From Paulinella micropora (taxonomy: Eukaryota; Cercozoa; Imbricatea; Euglyphida; Paulinellidae), in NCBI GenBank assembly GCA_019918135.1, contig WBZZ01006336.1, forward strand, positions 25,001 to 89,000: 64,000 nt of DNA, given 5' to 3'. Made by a program: the position numbers and the translations under genes. Of the stretch, positions 36,106 to 47,173 are shown piece by piece (position 1 is the stretch's first letter; each line of letters starts with the position of its first letter). The notes under the pieces are model-generated. The model saw only the letters and a list, made by a program, of their open reading frames with translations, was not told where the DNA came from and made no database searches.

Positions 36106-36862
36106 CCTTTCCTTCTCACGGAGAAGGCAGAGCTTTGCATTCTGATTCGTTTGTGTTGTTCATTTATATCCGATGGCCTGCATCGTCCACAAAATCTGCA
36201 CGCTTTCCCTTCTCTTTGCGTTTGCCCTCCCCCCGCGCACACTTTCCTATTTGTATGTACACAGGCGATCGTAATGAAGCGCGGGAGTCTTTGAGTAGGG
36301 GAACACAGGTAATCCCCGGGGCGGGGGGGTTTATTATTCCCTCTCTCCCCTCTCTTTCATCTGTGTTGCAAGAATGGCTCACGGAGCTGTGCCCCCCCCC
36401 CCCCACCGGAGGGGGGTCTTTGCGCCCCCCCGGGGGGGTGTGTATGTGCGGCTATTTTGGGGCGACCGGTGGGGGGTGGGTTAAACTGGCAATAGAGGTG
36501 AGTTCAGGTCCTATCGAAAAAAATTCCTGCACCCCCCTGCCTATTGTATGCGTGCAAAACAAAATGCATGAAATTATAGAGAGTGAGGCAACGCCACCCG
36601 GCCGGGGTGAGCATTGGGAAATGGAAACGGGCCCGGACAGGCCTATCGATGATTTTAGCATATTATTCTCGAATGACCCCCTCCGACCCCCACCTTTTTT
36701 GCACACACCCACACCCCAATTTTACGGCACACAACCCCCCCCCCATACCACCCTTCCCTCACATGTGTGTAGGAGCCGCACAGCTCAGCGGGAGAGAGCG
36801 AGAGCGATGAGGAAGACGATGAGGAAGAGGGAGACAGTGATGATGATGTCGACCCCAGCGAG
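36106..36862. other. Intergenic or intron-containing region upstream of the UL9-type helicase
   Basis: C and G runs at 36393-36440 form palindromes. Donor-like GAG/GTGAGT near 36493 and a pyrimidine-rich acceptor ending TGTGTAG at 36770 would make an intron of about 280 bases. It would join an upstream open frame to an acidic stretch (ESESDEEDDEEEGDSDDD) that is in frame with the helicase. This is a hypothesis only. Confidence 0.35.
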
Positions 36863-38209
36863 TTGCATGAGAGGAAATGGGTAAAGCCACTGGCTGCACG
36901 AGTCACCGCGGTGCTCAAGTACATGGAATGCTGCATAGTACAGCCGGTGTCTCCTATGCTGGAAGATCCGAAGCAAATGGAGGAGCCTCAGAACTATCCA
37001 GCGATCAAGCGTTTCACCGCAACCCTCGGAGCCAACTCGCCATGCGTCCTGTCATACGCTAGACGCGAGCCCGACACGCATAAGGAAGAGGCGCAGGTTA
37101 AGATTTCTCTGGATGACAATACTTCGGAAATTTGGCTGATTGCGCACTGTAACCTGTGCGATTCCAAGCGCGCACAGGGGGAGGAAGAACCCGAGTGGCG
37201 GGTGGGCAGGCTCTTGAACTATTATCCGGGCAAGGGAGAGGAAAAAGAAGAAGGCACCGGGGGTGCAAAGCTTTGGTCCATAGTAGACGAACTAACCTGG
37301 ACAAGAAGGCTAAGGGAAGTTCTAGAGAGCGAGCTGCAACGGAAGGCGCTGGAGCTGGTGCGGGGTAGCAGCCCGACGCAGCGCTGGCCGGCATGGGAGA
37401 CGCAAGGGCTCTGTTCGAGCGACGATTGTGAGTCTCAGTCGATAGAGGTTCACAAGACAGATTTCTGGTGGACCTGCGCGTGCCTGCGCGGGACCTGGAG
37501 GAGCTTAGGCGGGTCGCGGGTGACCCGAAACGGGGGGATGCAGGACTGCTACGGCTGCATAGGCGTGCTGGACGGACTGCGCAAAGCAGACGAGAAATGG
37601 GCCCCCTTTGTGAAGGTGCGCGAGGACGTGGCTTCGGAGTGGGCGCAGCCGTTCACGATCAGCGACGATTACTCGATCATGCTACTGCAAGAGTCATTGG
37701 GCGCGGGCAAGACGACTCAAGAGAGGAACCTCGTGGAGGCCGTGCTGACGCGCAAGAAGCCGGGCGCGTGGCCCCCCGAGATGTACGAGGTGCTGTTGCG
37801 CTGGCTGAAAAAGTGGGAAAAGGAACTGGGCCCGGGGGTCACCCCTACTTTCCTGATCTTAGCTAGTCGCCGAACCTTCTGCGAATCGCAGGCACATGCG
37901 TTCAGAGACTACAAATTTAGCTTCAAGCCTCTGGACGTGCTGGGGAGCGATCGTGGGATCTGGACGTTTGAAAGCCTGCATTCGCTGGGCAAAATAAGGG
38001 GGCAAAGAAAGGGCGGCGTAGCGTACAACATCTTGCTGCCGGACGAGTGCGAGAGTCTGCTGTACCAAGCTACGCAAGGCCTAAACACCGAAAAGAACTT
38101 GGTGAATCTGCTGACGCTGGAGATGCTCGTTCGGGAAGCGGACAAGATCATTTGCCTGGATGCGTTCATGACCCCCCGCACGCTCGAGGTGCTGCACGCC
38201 ATACAATGA
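36863..38209 (+). pseudogene. UL9-type origin-binding helicase, truncated
   Basis: The frame is open from about 36772 and has a TTG at 36863; the true start may be upstream. It has Walker A (LQESLGAGKTTQ), motif Ia (FLILASRRTF), WTFESLHSL, Walker B (ILLPDECESLL) and motif III-like ADKIICLDAFMT, in the order of the herpesvirus origin-binding protein family. It ends at 38209 just after motif III; the second RecA domain (motifs IV-VI) is absent. The stop coincides with the switch to the low-GC island. N-terminally, pairs of Cys (CNLC, CSSDDC, CYGC) may bind zinc. It would have acted at replication origins. Confidence 0.72.
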
Positions 38210-38212
38210 GTT

Positions 38213-38904
38213 TTGCAGACTAGCTGCCAGTTCCAACAATCCAGCGGAGGAAGGCCACCGGATGTCGACTGCGGCTGTCAGGTCATTCTCCTCAACTGTG
38301 AAAGCTGTAGTGAGATGGGGTTGGTTGTCCCCCTTGTCGACAAATAAAGTAGCGACTAGTGCCGCGTACTTAAGGTGGTTCTCCTGCCACGCTATGTCAA
38401 GCAAGTTATCTCTCACTGTTGCTAACGCCTGATAGAGTTCGATGATGCAAAATATGTCAGCGAATCCGTTCACTGTGAGAGCCAGGTGAGTTTGGAACAT
38501 TAAGCCCAAAATACCCTTAGTCTTCCCATCATCAATGACGCATTTTGCCCATTCGGGGTCCTCCTATCGATTGTTAGGAAACATGAACCATGAGTTTTCG
38601 TTTAGATTGGTGTACTGGTTCATATCGCCGAGTGGGGTTGTTGGCCACCCCTCCGGTCTCGATCGATATTTTTCCAGAATGACTTTTGTCTTAACCATTC
38701 GTGGTGTATGACGACAACATTGTTTTCATTCCTCCAGAGGGAACGAGGGATATTAAGTTCTTCCTCTGTTCTTCCTGTTCCCCTTGCTGGAGTTGCGAAA
38801 CCTCCACCCGTGGGCGGTGGGTTTGTCGACTCAGGTGTTGCCGACATGTCTAATCGTATTGCTGTGGTTGCCCTCGTGTCAGAGCCTAACCAAGCGATAT
38901 CCAT
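38213..38904 (-). pseudogene. Broken minus-strand gene fragment, gag-like or host-like
   Basis: One frame (38620-38904) starts MDIAWLGSDTRAT and has a Pro/Gly-rich segment. A second frame, open from about 38565, encodes a helical segment (FADIFCIIELYQALATVRDNLL) and runs into the helicase 3' end. A stop and a shift separate them. The pattern could be a retroelement gag remnant or a host gene. Its C-terminal part is missing at the island boundary. Confidence 0.3.
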
Positions 38905-40860
38905 AGTACCCTTCTGTGGGTTGAAACGAGCAGTGTCGTGTGTTTCTGTGTAACTGTGTTGTCGTGTCTGTCTCGTTTGTCAGTGTTCTGTTCACTGTGT
39001 GTTCGATGCTTGCAGCAAACGCAACACAACCCAACAAAACAACCAAACTCACACACACAACGATCAACAGTCAAGGTGTTGGTTATTAACTCACCCTCCC
39101 CCGCTGCTGGGGGAAGCCTTGCTGTGCCTTGTTATCAATCCAGTCGATGCGTATGTGTGCACCCTGGCAATACACACCACACTCTCACTTCACAATACAG
39201 TCTGTCCACTGTCCATCCACCTTGTGACGTCATAACAGAAAAATACAAAAAGATTTTCAATGGGCCTTCTTGGGCTGAACCCAATGGGTCACTGTTCTCT
39301 TTTCTCGCAAAGAGTGTCTTTTGTATGTAAGAACGAGTGTTGTCGTTCCTTTCTGTGTGTGGTGGAGTAGTTTGTGAGTGTTGCGTGTATGTGTATTTGT
39401 GTGGATCCACCGAGTGCTAGAGACTCTTCATACACTTGTTGTCGATGGACTTGTAGACTACTCGGTATCCGAGTTCCTGTCCTTGCTGACATATTCAATG
39501 TCACACCACACGTTTGGAGTGTTTGTGTGTGATAAGAGGTGTGTGTTTCGTTTGTTTCTGACGAGAATAAAATTCGTCCAAAAACACCCTCCGTTATGGC
39601 TCTCCTGTGTTTGTTTCACACGTAATTTCCTTAGCCTATGTCTTGTCTGACTGGCCTACCACCCCCCTAAGAGGTGCCCCACCACTATTGGTGTAGGATG
39701 TGTGTTGTTTTCACAAACAGGTTTTATGCCAACTGAATAGGTTTGTATGTATGTGTCTAGCTTGTCTGTTTGCCTCTGACTTGTCACACTTACTCACGTT
39801 TTGCCGACGTTTGTGTGTGCTAAGCTCTTGTGGCAGTTCAGACTGGAGTCTGAATGTGTGTGTGTGTGTCTCCTCGTGAGGAGTCTGTATAGGGTTAAGT
39901 GTAGGAATGCCCACAGAGAACAGACAGTAGGTCTTTTCACTTTCTGTGTTTGTGTCTGTACAGCACTCCTCTGACTCGACAATGTGTCGACAATCAATTC
40001 AGTGAACACTATAGTGTTTCTGCCTCAATGAATACACTTTTTATATCTCCCTACACTCTCTACACACACTTTGGAGGGATCAAAGTTGCACACACAACGA
40101 GTGTCTTGTCGTGCCGCTTTGTGAGCCTCTGTGCAAGATTTCACTGCTGTTTTTGTGCACTGCAACCTCCTAACATCTCTCCAACTCCTTTCCTACACTC
40201 CTCCACTACCTTTCCTTCTTCCTTTGTGTGGGGGAGTGGCTTTTTTCAAATTGCTTTTTTGAAATTTGGAGGATAGAAAAATTTAGGCTGGGACTTCACT
40301 TTTGTCGGTTATAATCAAAAGATATTATTTAATGATAGCCGGGGTATTTATCCTTCCAAATTCCAAAACAACTCTGAAAATAACCTCATCTTCCTCCTCA
40401 CAAAAGCGAGGAAACCAGTATGGCGGAAAATGTAGGAGACTGTCAGAGCCAAGCAACAAAAAGGAAACAGAGAGGCATTTCCCATGTGTCACCCCTAACG
40501 ATAATATTAGTTCTCTAAAAAAGTAGTGCCGGCTACTTGACTTCATATTATCGTTTTCAACCGGCTCAAAAGTATATAAATGGCAACGGATATAACTACA
40601 TATTATCGAGATATAGCTCTTCTATACATCACCGTGTATAGGGGTATAAGAAAAGGTCGCATATTTACCTATCTGCGCCTACACATTTTCTGTGGTTTTA
40701 TTTGTTCGAACACTACCACAAATTCCAGGCGAAAGGGTGCATATTTCCTAATTTGCATGTATCAAACCCAAACCCCGAACCACTGTGAAAAGGGGGCATA
40801 GTTCGGGATGTTACCCCGAAACCCGAATTCGGGGTGGTGTGAAACTGACCTAAAATTACA

Positions 40861-42256
40861 GTAACCTGCGTTGATAAGAGCCAGGGGGGTTGGCTCTTTT
40901 TCCACCCTAGGCTCAATAGACCGTTTCACATAAGCCCCCAGGCCAATGGGCTTGTGGGGGGGGGGGGGGCTTTTTCTTGTGGAGGGGGCTTTTTGTATTC
41001 ACTGGCTTATGGTGGCACTAACTATAATCGTCCGAGCGGCCAACCTGTGCAAAATAGTATTAATATTTATTTGAACAAAAAAACAGAAATCTGCGCTTAT
41101 AGGTTGTAAACAAACCATTCACCACATTTGCATCTGCTGGTTTTTTCCAGGGTCGCCATTTTGGTACCGGATGTGTCATCTTGGTCCCCCAACAAAACCC
41201 CCCCGCAACACCCCATGTGAAACGGTATATTAATATTGTTTAAGGGGCCCGCCTAGACCAGAAAACTGACAGTCCTGTGCTGCTAAAATAGCGAAAATTC
41301 ATTGATTATTGCGGATTTTCACGGGGGGTTGGGTCGTGAAGTTATTGGTTCGACCCTTGATCTTGCTTGATCTGAGCTGAGGTTTTGGCCAGTGTCTACT
41401 TGCTGTTGGAGACTGCTACTGTGAAAATTGCAGAAGCGGGGGTTCAGTTGCAGACGTAATGTATGTAGAGCATTCTGGCGTTTGGTGTGGTGCATTCTCG
41501 CTTGATTTTCTTTGAACGGTTTTTCACACCCCACTTTTTTTGGTACCGGATGGGCCGGGGTAACTGACGCAGCCTGGTGCAGCTAGCAGCCGCAGAATCA
41601 CATGATTTTTTGCAACCACATTTTGTGGCACTCCACGTGAACTAGGCGGCCCCCTTAAAAGGTTTAAGGGGGCAACGTAGTCCACCAGGGCGACCGGCCG
41701 GTTCACTGAAAATTTGCACGGACATAACGGCATATTTGTCTTGTGGGTTGGGTCGTGAACTCAGAGTTCGACCCTTGAACAAGCTTGAACAGGGCTGAAA
41801 TTTTGGCCAGTGTCTTCTTAATGTTGGGGAGGGATACTGTAAAAGTTTCAGCGTTCGAGTGCGTTCAGGTCGGTTGCAGACGTAATGTATGTAGAACATT
41901 CTGGCGTTTGGTGTGGTGCATTCTCGCTTGATTTTCTTTGAACGGTTTTTCACACCCCACTTTTTTTGGTACCGGATGGGAGTAACTGACGCAGCCCGGT
42001 GCAGCTAGCAGCCGCAAAAACACATGAATTTTTTGCAACCACATTTTGTGACACTCCCCGTGAACTAGGTTGCCCCCTTAAAAGCGCCACCCCATGCATC
42101 CGTAATCTACGACAAATCTTCTTCAAACATACGTTTATCCTGTTCGCGGTGCCACCTGTGGTGGGGGGGTGGCTCTTTTTCCACCAGGTATCCTCGTCAG
42201 AAAACGGGGTTATTAAGAGCCAGACCCCCCCCTGGCTCTTATTGACGCAGGTTAAG
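40861..42256. mobile_element. Inverted-repeat-bounded repetitive unit
   Basis: AACCTGCGTTGATAAGAG at 40863 is matched in inverse orientation by CTCTTATTGACGCAGGTT ending at 42252, followed inward by AGCCAGGGGGG on both sides. Between them lie three tandem copies of a repeat of about 420 bases. There is no coding capacity, so a non-autonomous (MITE-like) element is possible. I could not identify a convincing target duplication. Confidence 0.5.
41163..42090 (+). repeat. Three tandem copies of a unit of about 420 bp
   Basis: GGTACCGGATG occurs at 41163, 41542 and 41968, and TTGGGTCGTGAA at about 41329 and 41748. The second and third copies share long near-identical stretches such as GACGTAATGTATGTAGA and TTGAACGGTTTTTCACACCC. 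The first copy is more diverged. Confidence 0.8.
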
Positions 42257-42639
42257 TAGTATAACATCGTTTTTTTAAGGTCTTTTCGTGCCTCAAAATG
42301 ACACTTTTAAAAACGAATTCGCTCTCCTATTGCTAGTTTAAACTTTCAATAGGAAGCGTCAAAACAGCAAAATAACGAAATCAAAAATTTCAATCAATAC
42401 AAGCAAACAAAATAAAGAAATCTCTCTTACTCTTAATCTCGCTTTTAAATAAAAATAGAAGTCAAGCAAAAAATTTTCCGCTGTACTTTTACTTTTAAAT
42501 AAAAACAAAATCAATACGAGTCAACAATACCCCCCCCCCCCCCCCCAAATTCGCCCTCTATCTATAATCTAAAAGAGATTATAGATTTAGCACTGAGAAA
42601 AAATATATGTATTGTAAAAAGAAAAAATAAAAGACGTCC

Positions 42640-43130
42640 GAAAACCCTTCATTTAATAAACCTTACAAGGTTTCGAGTGAAACAATCCAATTGATTGCTT
42701 CTTCGTAATCCCCAACTTTTTTCATCAAAGCGGAGAGAGAAGGAAAGACGAGAATTTCCTCCTCTTCTCTCCCAAGAGAAACCAGAAAGAAATTTTTCTT
42801 TCTGGGTCTTCTCATGGTTATATCTCGTGAAACCCAAGCAAACAAATAATTTTCATTTCTCTCCACAGGTCTGCGGATGAAAAATGTTCGTTCTGCTTGA
42901 AGGGAAGTTTTTTTTCCTTTCCAAGCGGAGCGAAATCCCGAGGAACCCTCACTAATCGGGGTTCTTCATCTCCGGTGGCGCTTTGGCTTCCATATCTCCC
43001 CAAGGTTTCCAGAAACCTACAACCACATTATTGTCGTGAAAAAAGAAACAATAGAGTTAGGACTTACCCCCCAGCGAGGTCGACTTCGCCGACTCGTTCG
43101 GCTAGTTGGTTAGGCTCTCCCATAGTCTAC
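42640..43130 (-). other. Possible intron-containing host-like gene fragment
   Basis: Reading the minus strand from 43121, MGEPNQLAERVGEVDLAGG is followed by GTAAGTCCTAAC and, about 50 bases on, TTGTAG, a classic small intron. Several short frames downstream look protein-like (ILVFPSLSALMKKVGDYEEA). No family is recognised, and the exon structure is uncertain. Confidence 0.25.
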
Positions 43131-43356
43131 CACACACACAAAAAGCATGTGTAGTAGAAATTTCTTTGAATGAGGGTGGGGTTTAAACCCCTGGTTTTAA
43201 AAAAAACCAATTTGCACTAAGTCTTTATTATTCCGAGTTGCTATTTGCACTCTCGGTTCTATAGACTCTGTGCATATTTCTATCGTTTTTACTACTAATA
43301 TCATATTCATTAATAACATCACTGGAATATTTGTTGAAAGAAGCATTAAACAATAA

Positions 43357-44686
43357 ATGCTCGTTCTCAATTCCAGCGAGGAAGCCCCAGTGGATCTCCC
43401 AGAGGAAAACGCCGCAGAAGCTCCAGAATCAGTCTTTTTTGGGGAGGCCCCCGTGGCGGCCGTGAAGGAAATAGCGCCGGATGACGCTCAGGCGCTGCGC
43501 GAGTTGGTATGTGTCGGCGGCGGGATGCTGTGCAGACACAACTGGGAGTACCTGAAGAATCCGAAGGCAAACCTGCTGTTTGTGTACGAGCAAACAGAAG
43601 ACAAACAGCTTGTGGGGCTGGCGCTGTGCACGCGTCCGGAGGATGAACGCCCGCCGGAGTTGGAGCCACGCAGCAGCCGCGCGGTTTACGTGCATTCGTT
43701 CGAAGTTCACCCCCGCTACCGAGGCCAGGGCGTCGGCAGCAGGTTTTGTCGCGAGCTGCTAACGCAGCTAGAACAGTACACCGACTCCGGATTTGTGTAC
43801 CTGCACAGCTATTCGGCGGCTGTGATGCGTTTTTGGCGTCGCCAGGGCTTCCAGCCTTACCAAGCCGCGCACGAACTAGCCATGCGTTACCAGCTAAGGC
43901 GTGAGACACCGCTGCCCCTGTTACTGCAAAGCGCCGGTCAGGCGCGGGAGTGCGCTGTGCGCCTGAGCTTCGGCTCCGAGGCGTGGCGGGAACGCACGGG
44001 CAACGGCGCAGAGTGCTTGGTGGATAAGGAATCGCTGCTTTGGGCGGCCAACCTGCGCGGTCCACAACGGGTCCTGCAATTCAAGGGTACTCGTGCCCGG
44101 GCGGCGCGTCTACCTCACGCGCCTGGTCGTGGAGCACTTGCACACAGGTGTGCTCACCTACAGCGACCACGAGGAGCTGTACTGTTCAAACGACAGCACG
44201 CGCGCTTTTTGGGGGGGGCGGCAGCGGTCCCGCGAGCCCGGTTTTCGGGGGGACGTGCGGCTCCTGTGCGAGGTGGACGGGCAAGAGGTGTTTTGGGGCT
44301 GGGCAACGCGGAACGAAGAACTCACGCCCGAGGCCAAGGAGCTGGGGCTGCGGTTGCTAGACGAGCAGACCTTTTGGATGTGGGGCTTGCGCTTGCACAA
44401 AAGGCGCGGAGACCAGACAGGTGGCCTGCTGCAAGCGTTGCAGGGTGACTGCAAAGTCTCGGAATGCGGGGTTGATGACTCGTTGTGGCGGGGGTGTCCG
44501 TTGCGGAAACTAGTTCTGCGTGTGCTGGCGGCCGAATATGTGTTTTTTGACCGAGAGGGGCGCCTGTCATGGCCCGCCCGGGAGGAGGCCGGGCCTGCCG
44601 ATTTAGCCAAGCAGCTATTGGCCCTAGAGGAAGGCTTTTCCACCATAGAAATGGTGGACGACGACGAACAAGACGAGGAAAAGTAA
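43357..44686 (+). pseudogene. GNAT acetyltransferase with unknown C-terminal domain, frameshifted
   Basis: The N-terminal frame has a GNAT fold: acetyl-CoA-binding motif VHPRYRGQGVGSRF near residue 118 and YLHSYSAAVMRFWRRQGFQPY near 148. Near 44080 the coding sequence moves to another frame (GRRVYLTRLVVEHLHTG) and runs to 44686. One indel explains the two frames; alternatively they are two overlapping genes. The C-terminal part has WGWATRNEELTPEAKEL and an acidic end and is unknown to me. The substrate cannot be inferred. Confidence 0.7.
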
Positions 44687-44850
44687 ACCACGTTTTTTTA
44701 TTAAGTGAACTTTTCTTTGGACAAGTGCTGGATAGTTTTAATAATCTTCTTCTCCTTCTATATCACCTCGATCGCTAAAGGTTAGCAGGACAGTTTTAAT
44801 ATTCGTCCCCCTATTCTTCTTGTTTGAGAATTTACGCCACAATATTCTTT

Positions 44851-46922
44851 TTATTCCACCAGCACCACACACTCGCGCAGCGCTAACGCCACCTCCGAGT
44901 TACCGTCGCCAGTGTCCTCGGCTGCCTCGTACAAGCCGCCCGCTAGCCGCTCCCAGGGCTGCGCGCCAGCAACCACAGTCTGCCGGTCGTAGTACAGGTA
45001 CAACAAGCTCAAGCCCGTGCGGCCAGCGACCTCCGGCACGCGCCCGGCCCGCAGGTCCGCCAGCAAACGTTGCAGTCGCTTGAACCTGGCCGCCAGCGGC
45101 GGGTCGTGCGGCACGCCGTCCACCTCGAACCAATGCGGGTTAAAACGAATGTATATGATTGGCAGGTCCCAGAAGCTAGGGTTGGCTGCTAAGGCAGTGT
45201 TGATCTTCAGCATGCGCCCGAGCTCGTCGGTGCGCGAACTCATCGTTGCACAGCAGCAGGATGCACCGGCGGTCGCCCGGTAGCGACTGGAACTCGAGCA
45301 GGTGGAAGTCGGGGCGCGAGCTGACGGCGCCCTCAAGCTTCGGCGTGAGCTGTGAGTCACAGTGCTTGTAGAAGATGGTATTGGCAAAGTCACGGTCTAA
45401 CGCCCAGCCCTGGGCAGCGAGAAAGTCGGCTAGCTGCTGCTCGCTGTGAAAGCGCTGAGCGATGCCCTCGGTCGTGTGGCACCGCTGCACGTGGTCATCC
45501 AGCGAGCGCTCCGTGGGGCAGCGCGTGGTACATTGGAGCAGGCCTTGTCCGGTCTGAAACTTGGCTGTGCTGAACGACGCAAAGGCGCATACGTGCTGCC
45601 AGCTCTTACTTTCGTCGTGCCTGTCTAAATGCTTTCTGAGATTGCCAGCCAGAGCAAAGCGGGCCCCGCACTCTGGGCAGGCAAACGGCCTCTCACCAGT
45701 GTGTGTGCGAAAGTGTGCTTTCAAGTCGTTAGACTGAGAAAAACGGGCCTCGCACTCTGGGCAGGCAAACGGCCTTTCGCCAGTGTGTGTTCTAATGTGT
45801 GTTCTAAGATTGGAAGAGCAAGGCAAAGCGGGCACCGCACTCTGGGCAGACAAACGGCCTATCACCAGTGTGTGTGCGAAAGTGTGCTTTGAGAGCGCCA
45901 GAGTGAGCAAATCGGGCTTCGCACTCTGGGCAGGCAAACGGCCTTTCGCCAGTGTGTGTTCTAATGTGTCTTGTAAGATGGGCAGCCTGAGTAAAGCGGG
46001 CTTCGCATTCTGGACAGGCAAACGGCCTTTCGCCAGTGTGTGTTCTAATGTGTCTTCTAAGATTGGCAGCCTGAGTAAAGCGGGCCTCGCACTCTGGGCA
46101 GGCAAACGGCCTTTCGCCAGTGTGTGTTCTAATGTGTCTTGTAAGGTCGGTAGCCCAAGCAAATCGGGCCTCGCACTCTGGGCAGGCAAAGGGCTTCTCG
46201 TCACGGTGTGTATTAGCGGTAGTAGTCTGTCTTTGTTGTTTTTCTGCGTGCCGCGCGCACAGCGTGGGCCAGTCACGGTCCCTGGCCACGGTTGCTAGCG
46301 TCGCCAAGTTTTCGTGTTCGTAGCAGCTTTCACAGGCCGGGCGGTCGGCTGATTCTTGCCCTGCTCTCCATTCCTTAAACCACAAGCGTTGGCCAGCTAT
46401 AACCTTAAAAACAGCTCCATATTGTTGAAGCATCCTGACTCCTACTTTTTTTTCCACAAACGGCTCAGCCTTGGTCAGGCGCTGCAGCCACAACTGCACC
46501 GCGGACGAGGCTGGTGGCGCGACAGGGTCGTGTCGTCGGCGCTTTGGGTTCCCCTGCTCGCTGCTGTCACTGTTTAGCCGGCGCTTCTTCTTCTTCTTCT
46601 TCTTCTTCTTCTTCTTCTTCTTCTTCTTCTTCTTCTTCTTCTTCTTCTTCTTCTTCTTCTTCTTCTTCTTCTTCTTCTTCCGGCGTGTTAATCTCCGCGC
46701 ATGGCTTTGGCACAGCCTGAAAAGCGGTTTGCGAGAATCTGCGGCCCGTACGCAACCTCGACGGGTGAAACAGTGCTCGCACGCCGGCTGCCAATCTGTC
46801 GAACCCGTGGCGAGGCAAAACAGCCCGCCCTTGCGTACGCATAAGCTCGCGTCGCCTATCACCCCCACCGCGTCAGGGCTGCCGTACTGGCGAATGAAGA
46901 GTCCTACGGCGTGGCTATCCAT
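44851..46922 (-). pseudogene. C2H2 zinc-finger array fused to a PD-(D/E)XK-like nuclease, frameshifted
   Basis: The N-terminal part has a CEHC...C zinc motif repeated as CESC and a tract of about 33 Lys residues. Seven or more C2H2 fingers follow with the linker HTGERPFACPECEARF. The frame changes near 45820 within the array. After the last fingers a domain with RPDFHLLEFQ and ILLLCNDE shifts frame again near 45240 and continues as GRMLKINTALA and PIIYIRFNPHWFEVDG, a pattern of Vsr/PD-(D/E)XK-like nucleases in giant viruses. The stop is at 44851. It would be a sequence-specific nuclease; two indels break it here. Confidence 0.7.
46584..46681 (+). repeat. TTC/GAA trinucleotide repeat (poly-Lys)
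   Basis: About 32 uninterrupted TTC units, read on the minus strand as AAG codons, give the lysine tract of the zinc-finger gene. Such runs expand and contract readily. Confidence 0.95.
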
Positions 46923-47030
46923 CAGTCTTCCCTTTTTTTTTGCTCTCTCTCTCTCTCTTTTTTTATTGCCCTGACTTTGTCCGCCTGCCCCCTTCCCATC
47001 CCTTTTATTTGTCCCCTCGCCCTGCTTTGT

Positions 47031-47107
47031 TGGGGAGGGGGGGGGGGGGAAGTGGGTTACTTGGGGGGAGGGGAGGGGGGGGGGGGTGCCTCGCCCCCTC
47101 CCCCCTT
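47031..47107. promoter_or_regulatory. G-run/GGTGCC palindrome between divergent genes
   Basis: Long G runs, GGTGCC and a C-rich stretch lie between the zinc-finger gene start (46922, minus) and the RNR start (47174, plus). The placement fits a shared promoter element. Confidence 0.5.
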
Positions 47108-47173
47108 GTCAGAGGCACCTCCCCCTGCAAAAATTGTGTAGCGACATTTCTTGTCGATTTGCTCGCCCCAAAA

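Larger units (their letters stand above)
38210..43356. other. Gene-poor low-GC island
   Basis: The composition changes abruptly at 38210: AT content rises, and TG/CA-rich simple sequence covers about 38900-40250. Apart from broken minus-strand fragments I see no gene. It contains a repeat unit (40861-42256) and C runs at 42532-42546. It looks like inserted host or transposon DNA, or the far side of a rearrangement. Confidence 0.6.

Noticed and set aside
38210..40260. LTR retrotransposon
   Set aside because: The minus-strand fragment is gag-like only by composition; I found no reverse transcriptase, no clear primer-binding site and no matching pair of LTRs.
46471..46974. Poly-Phe, poly-Ser and poly-Glu frames
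   Set aside because: They are alternative readings of the TTC/GAA triplet repeat inside the zinc-finger gene.
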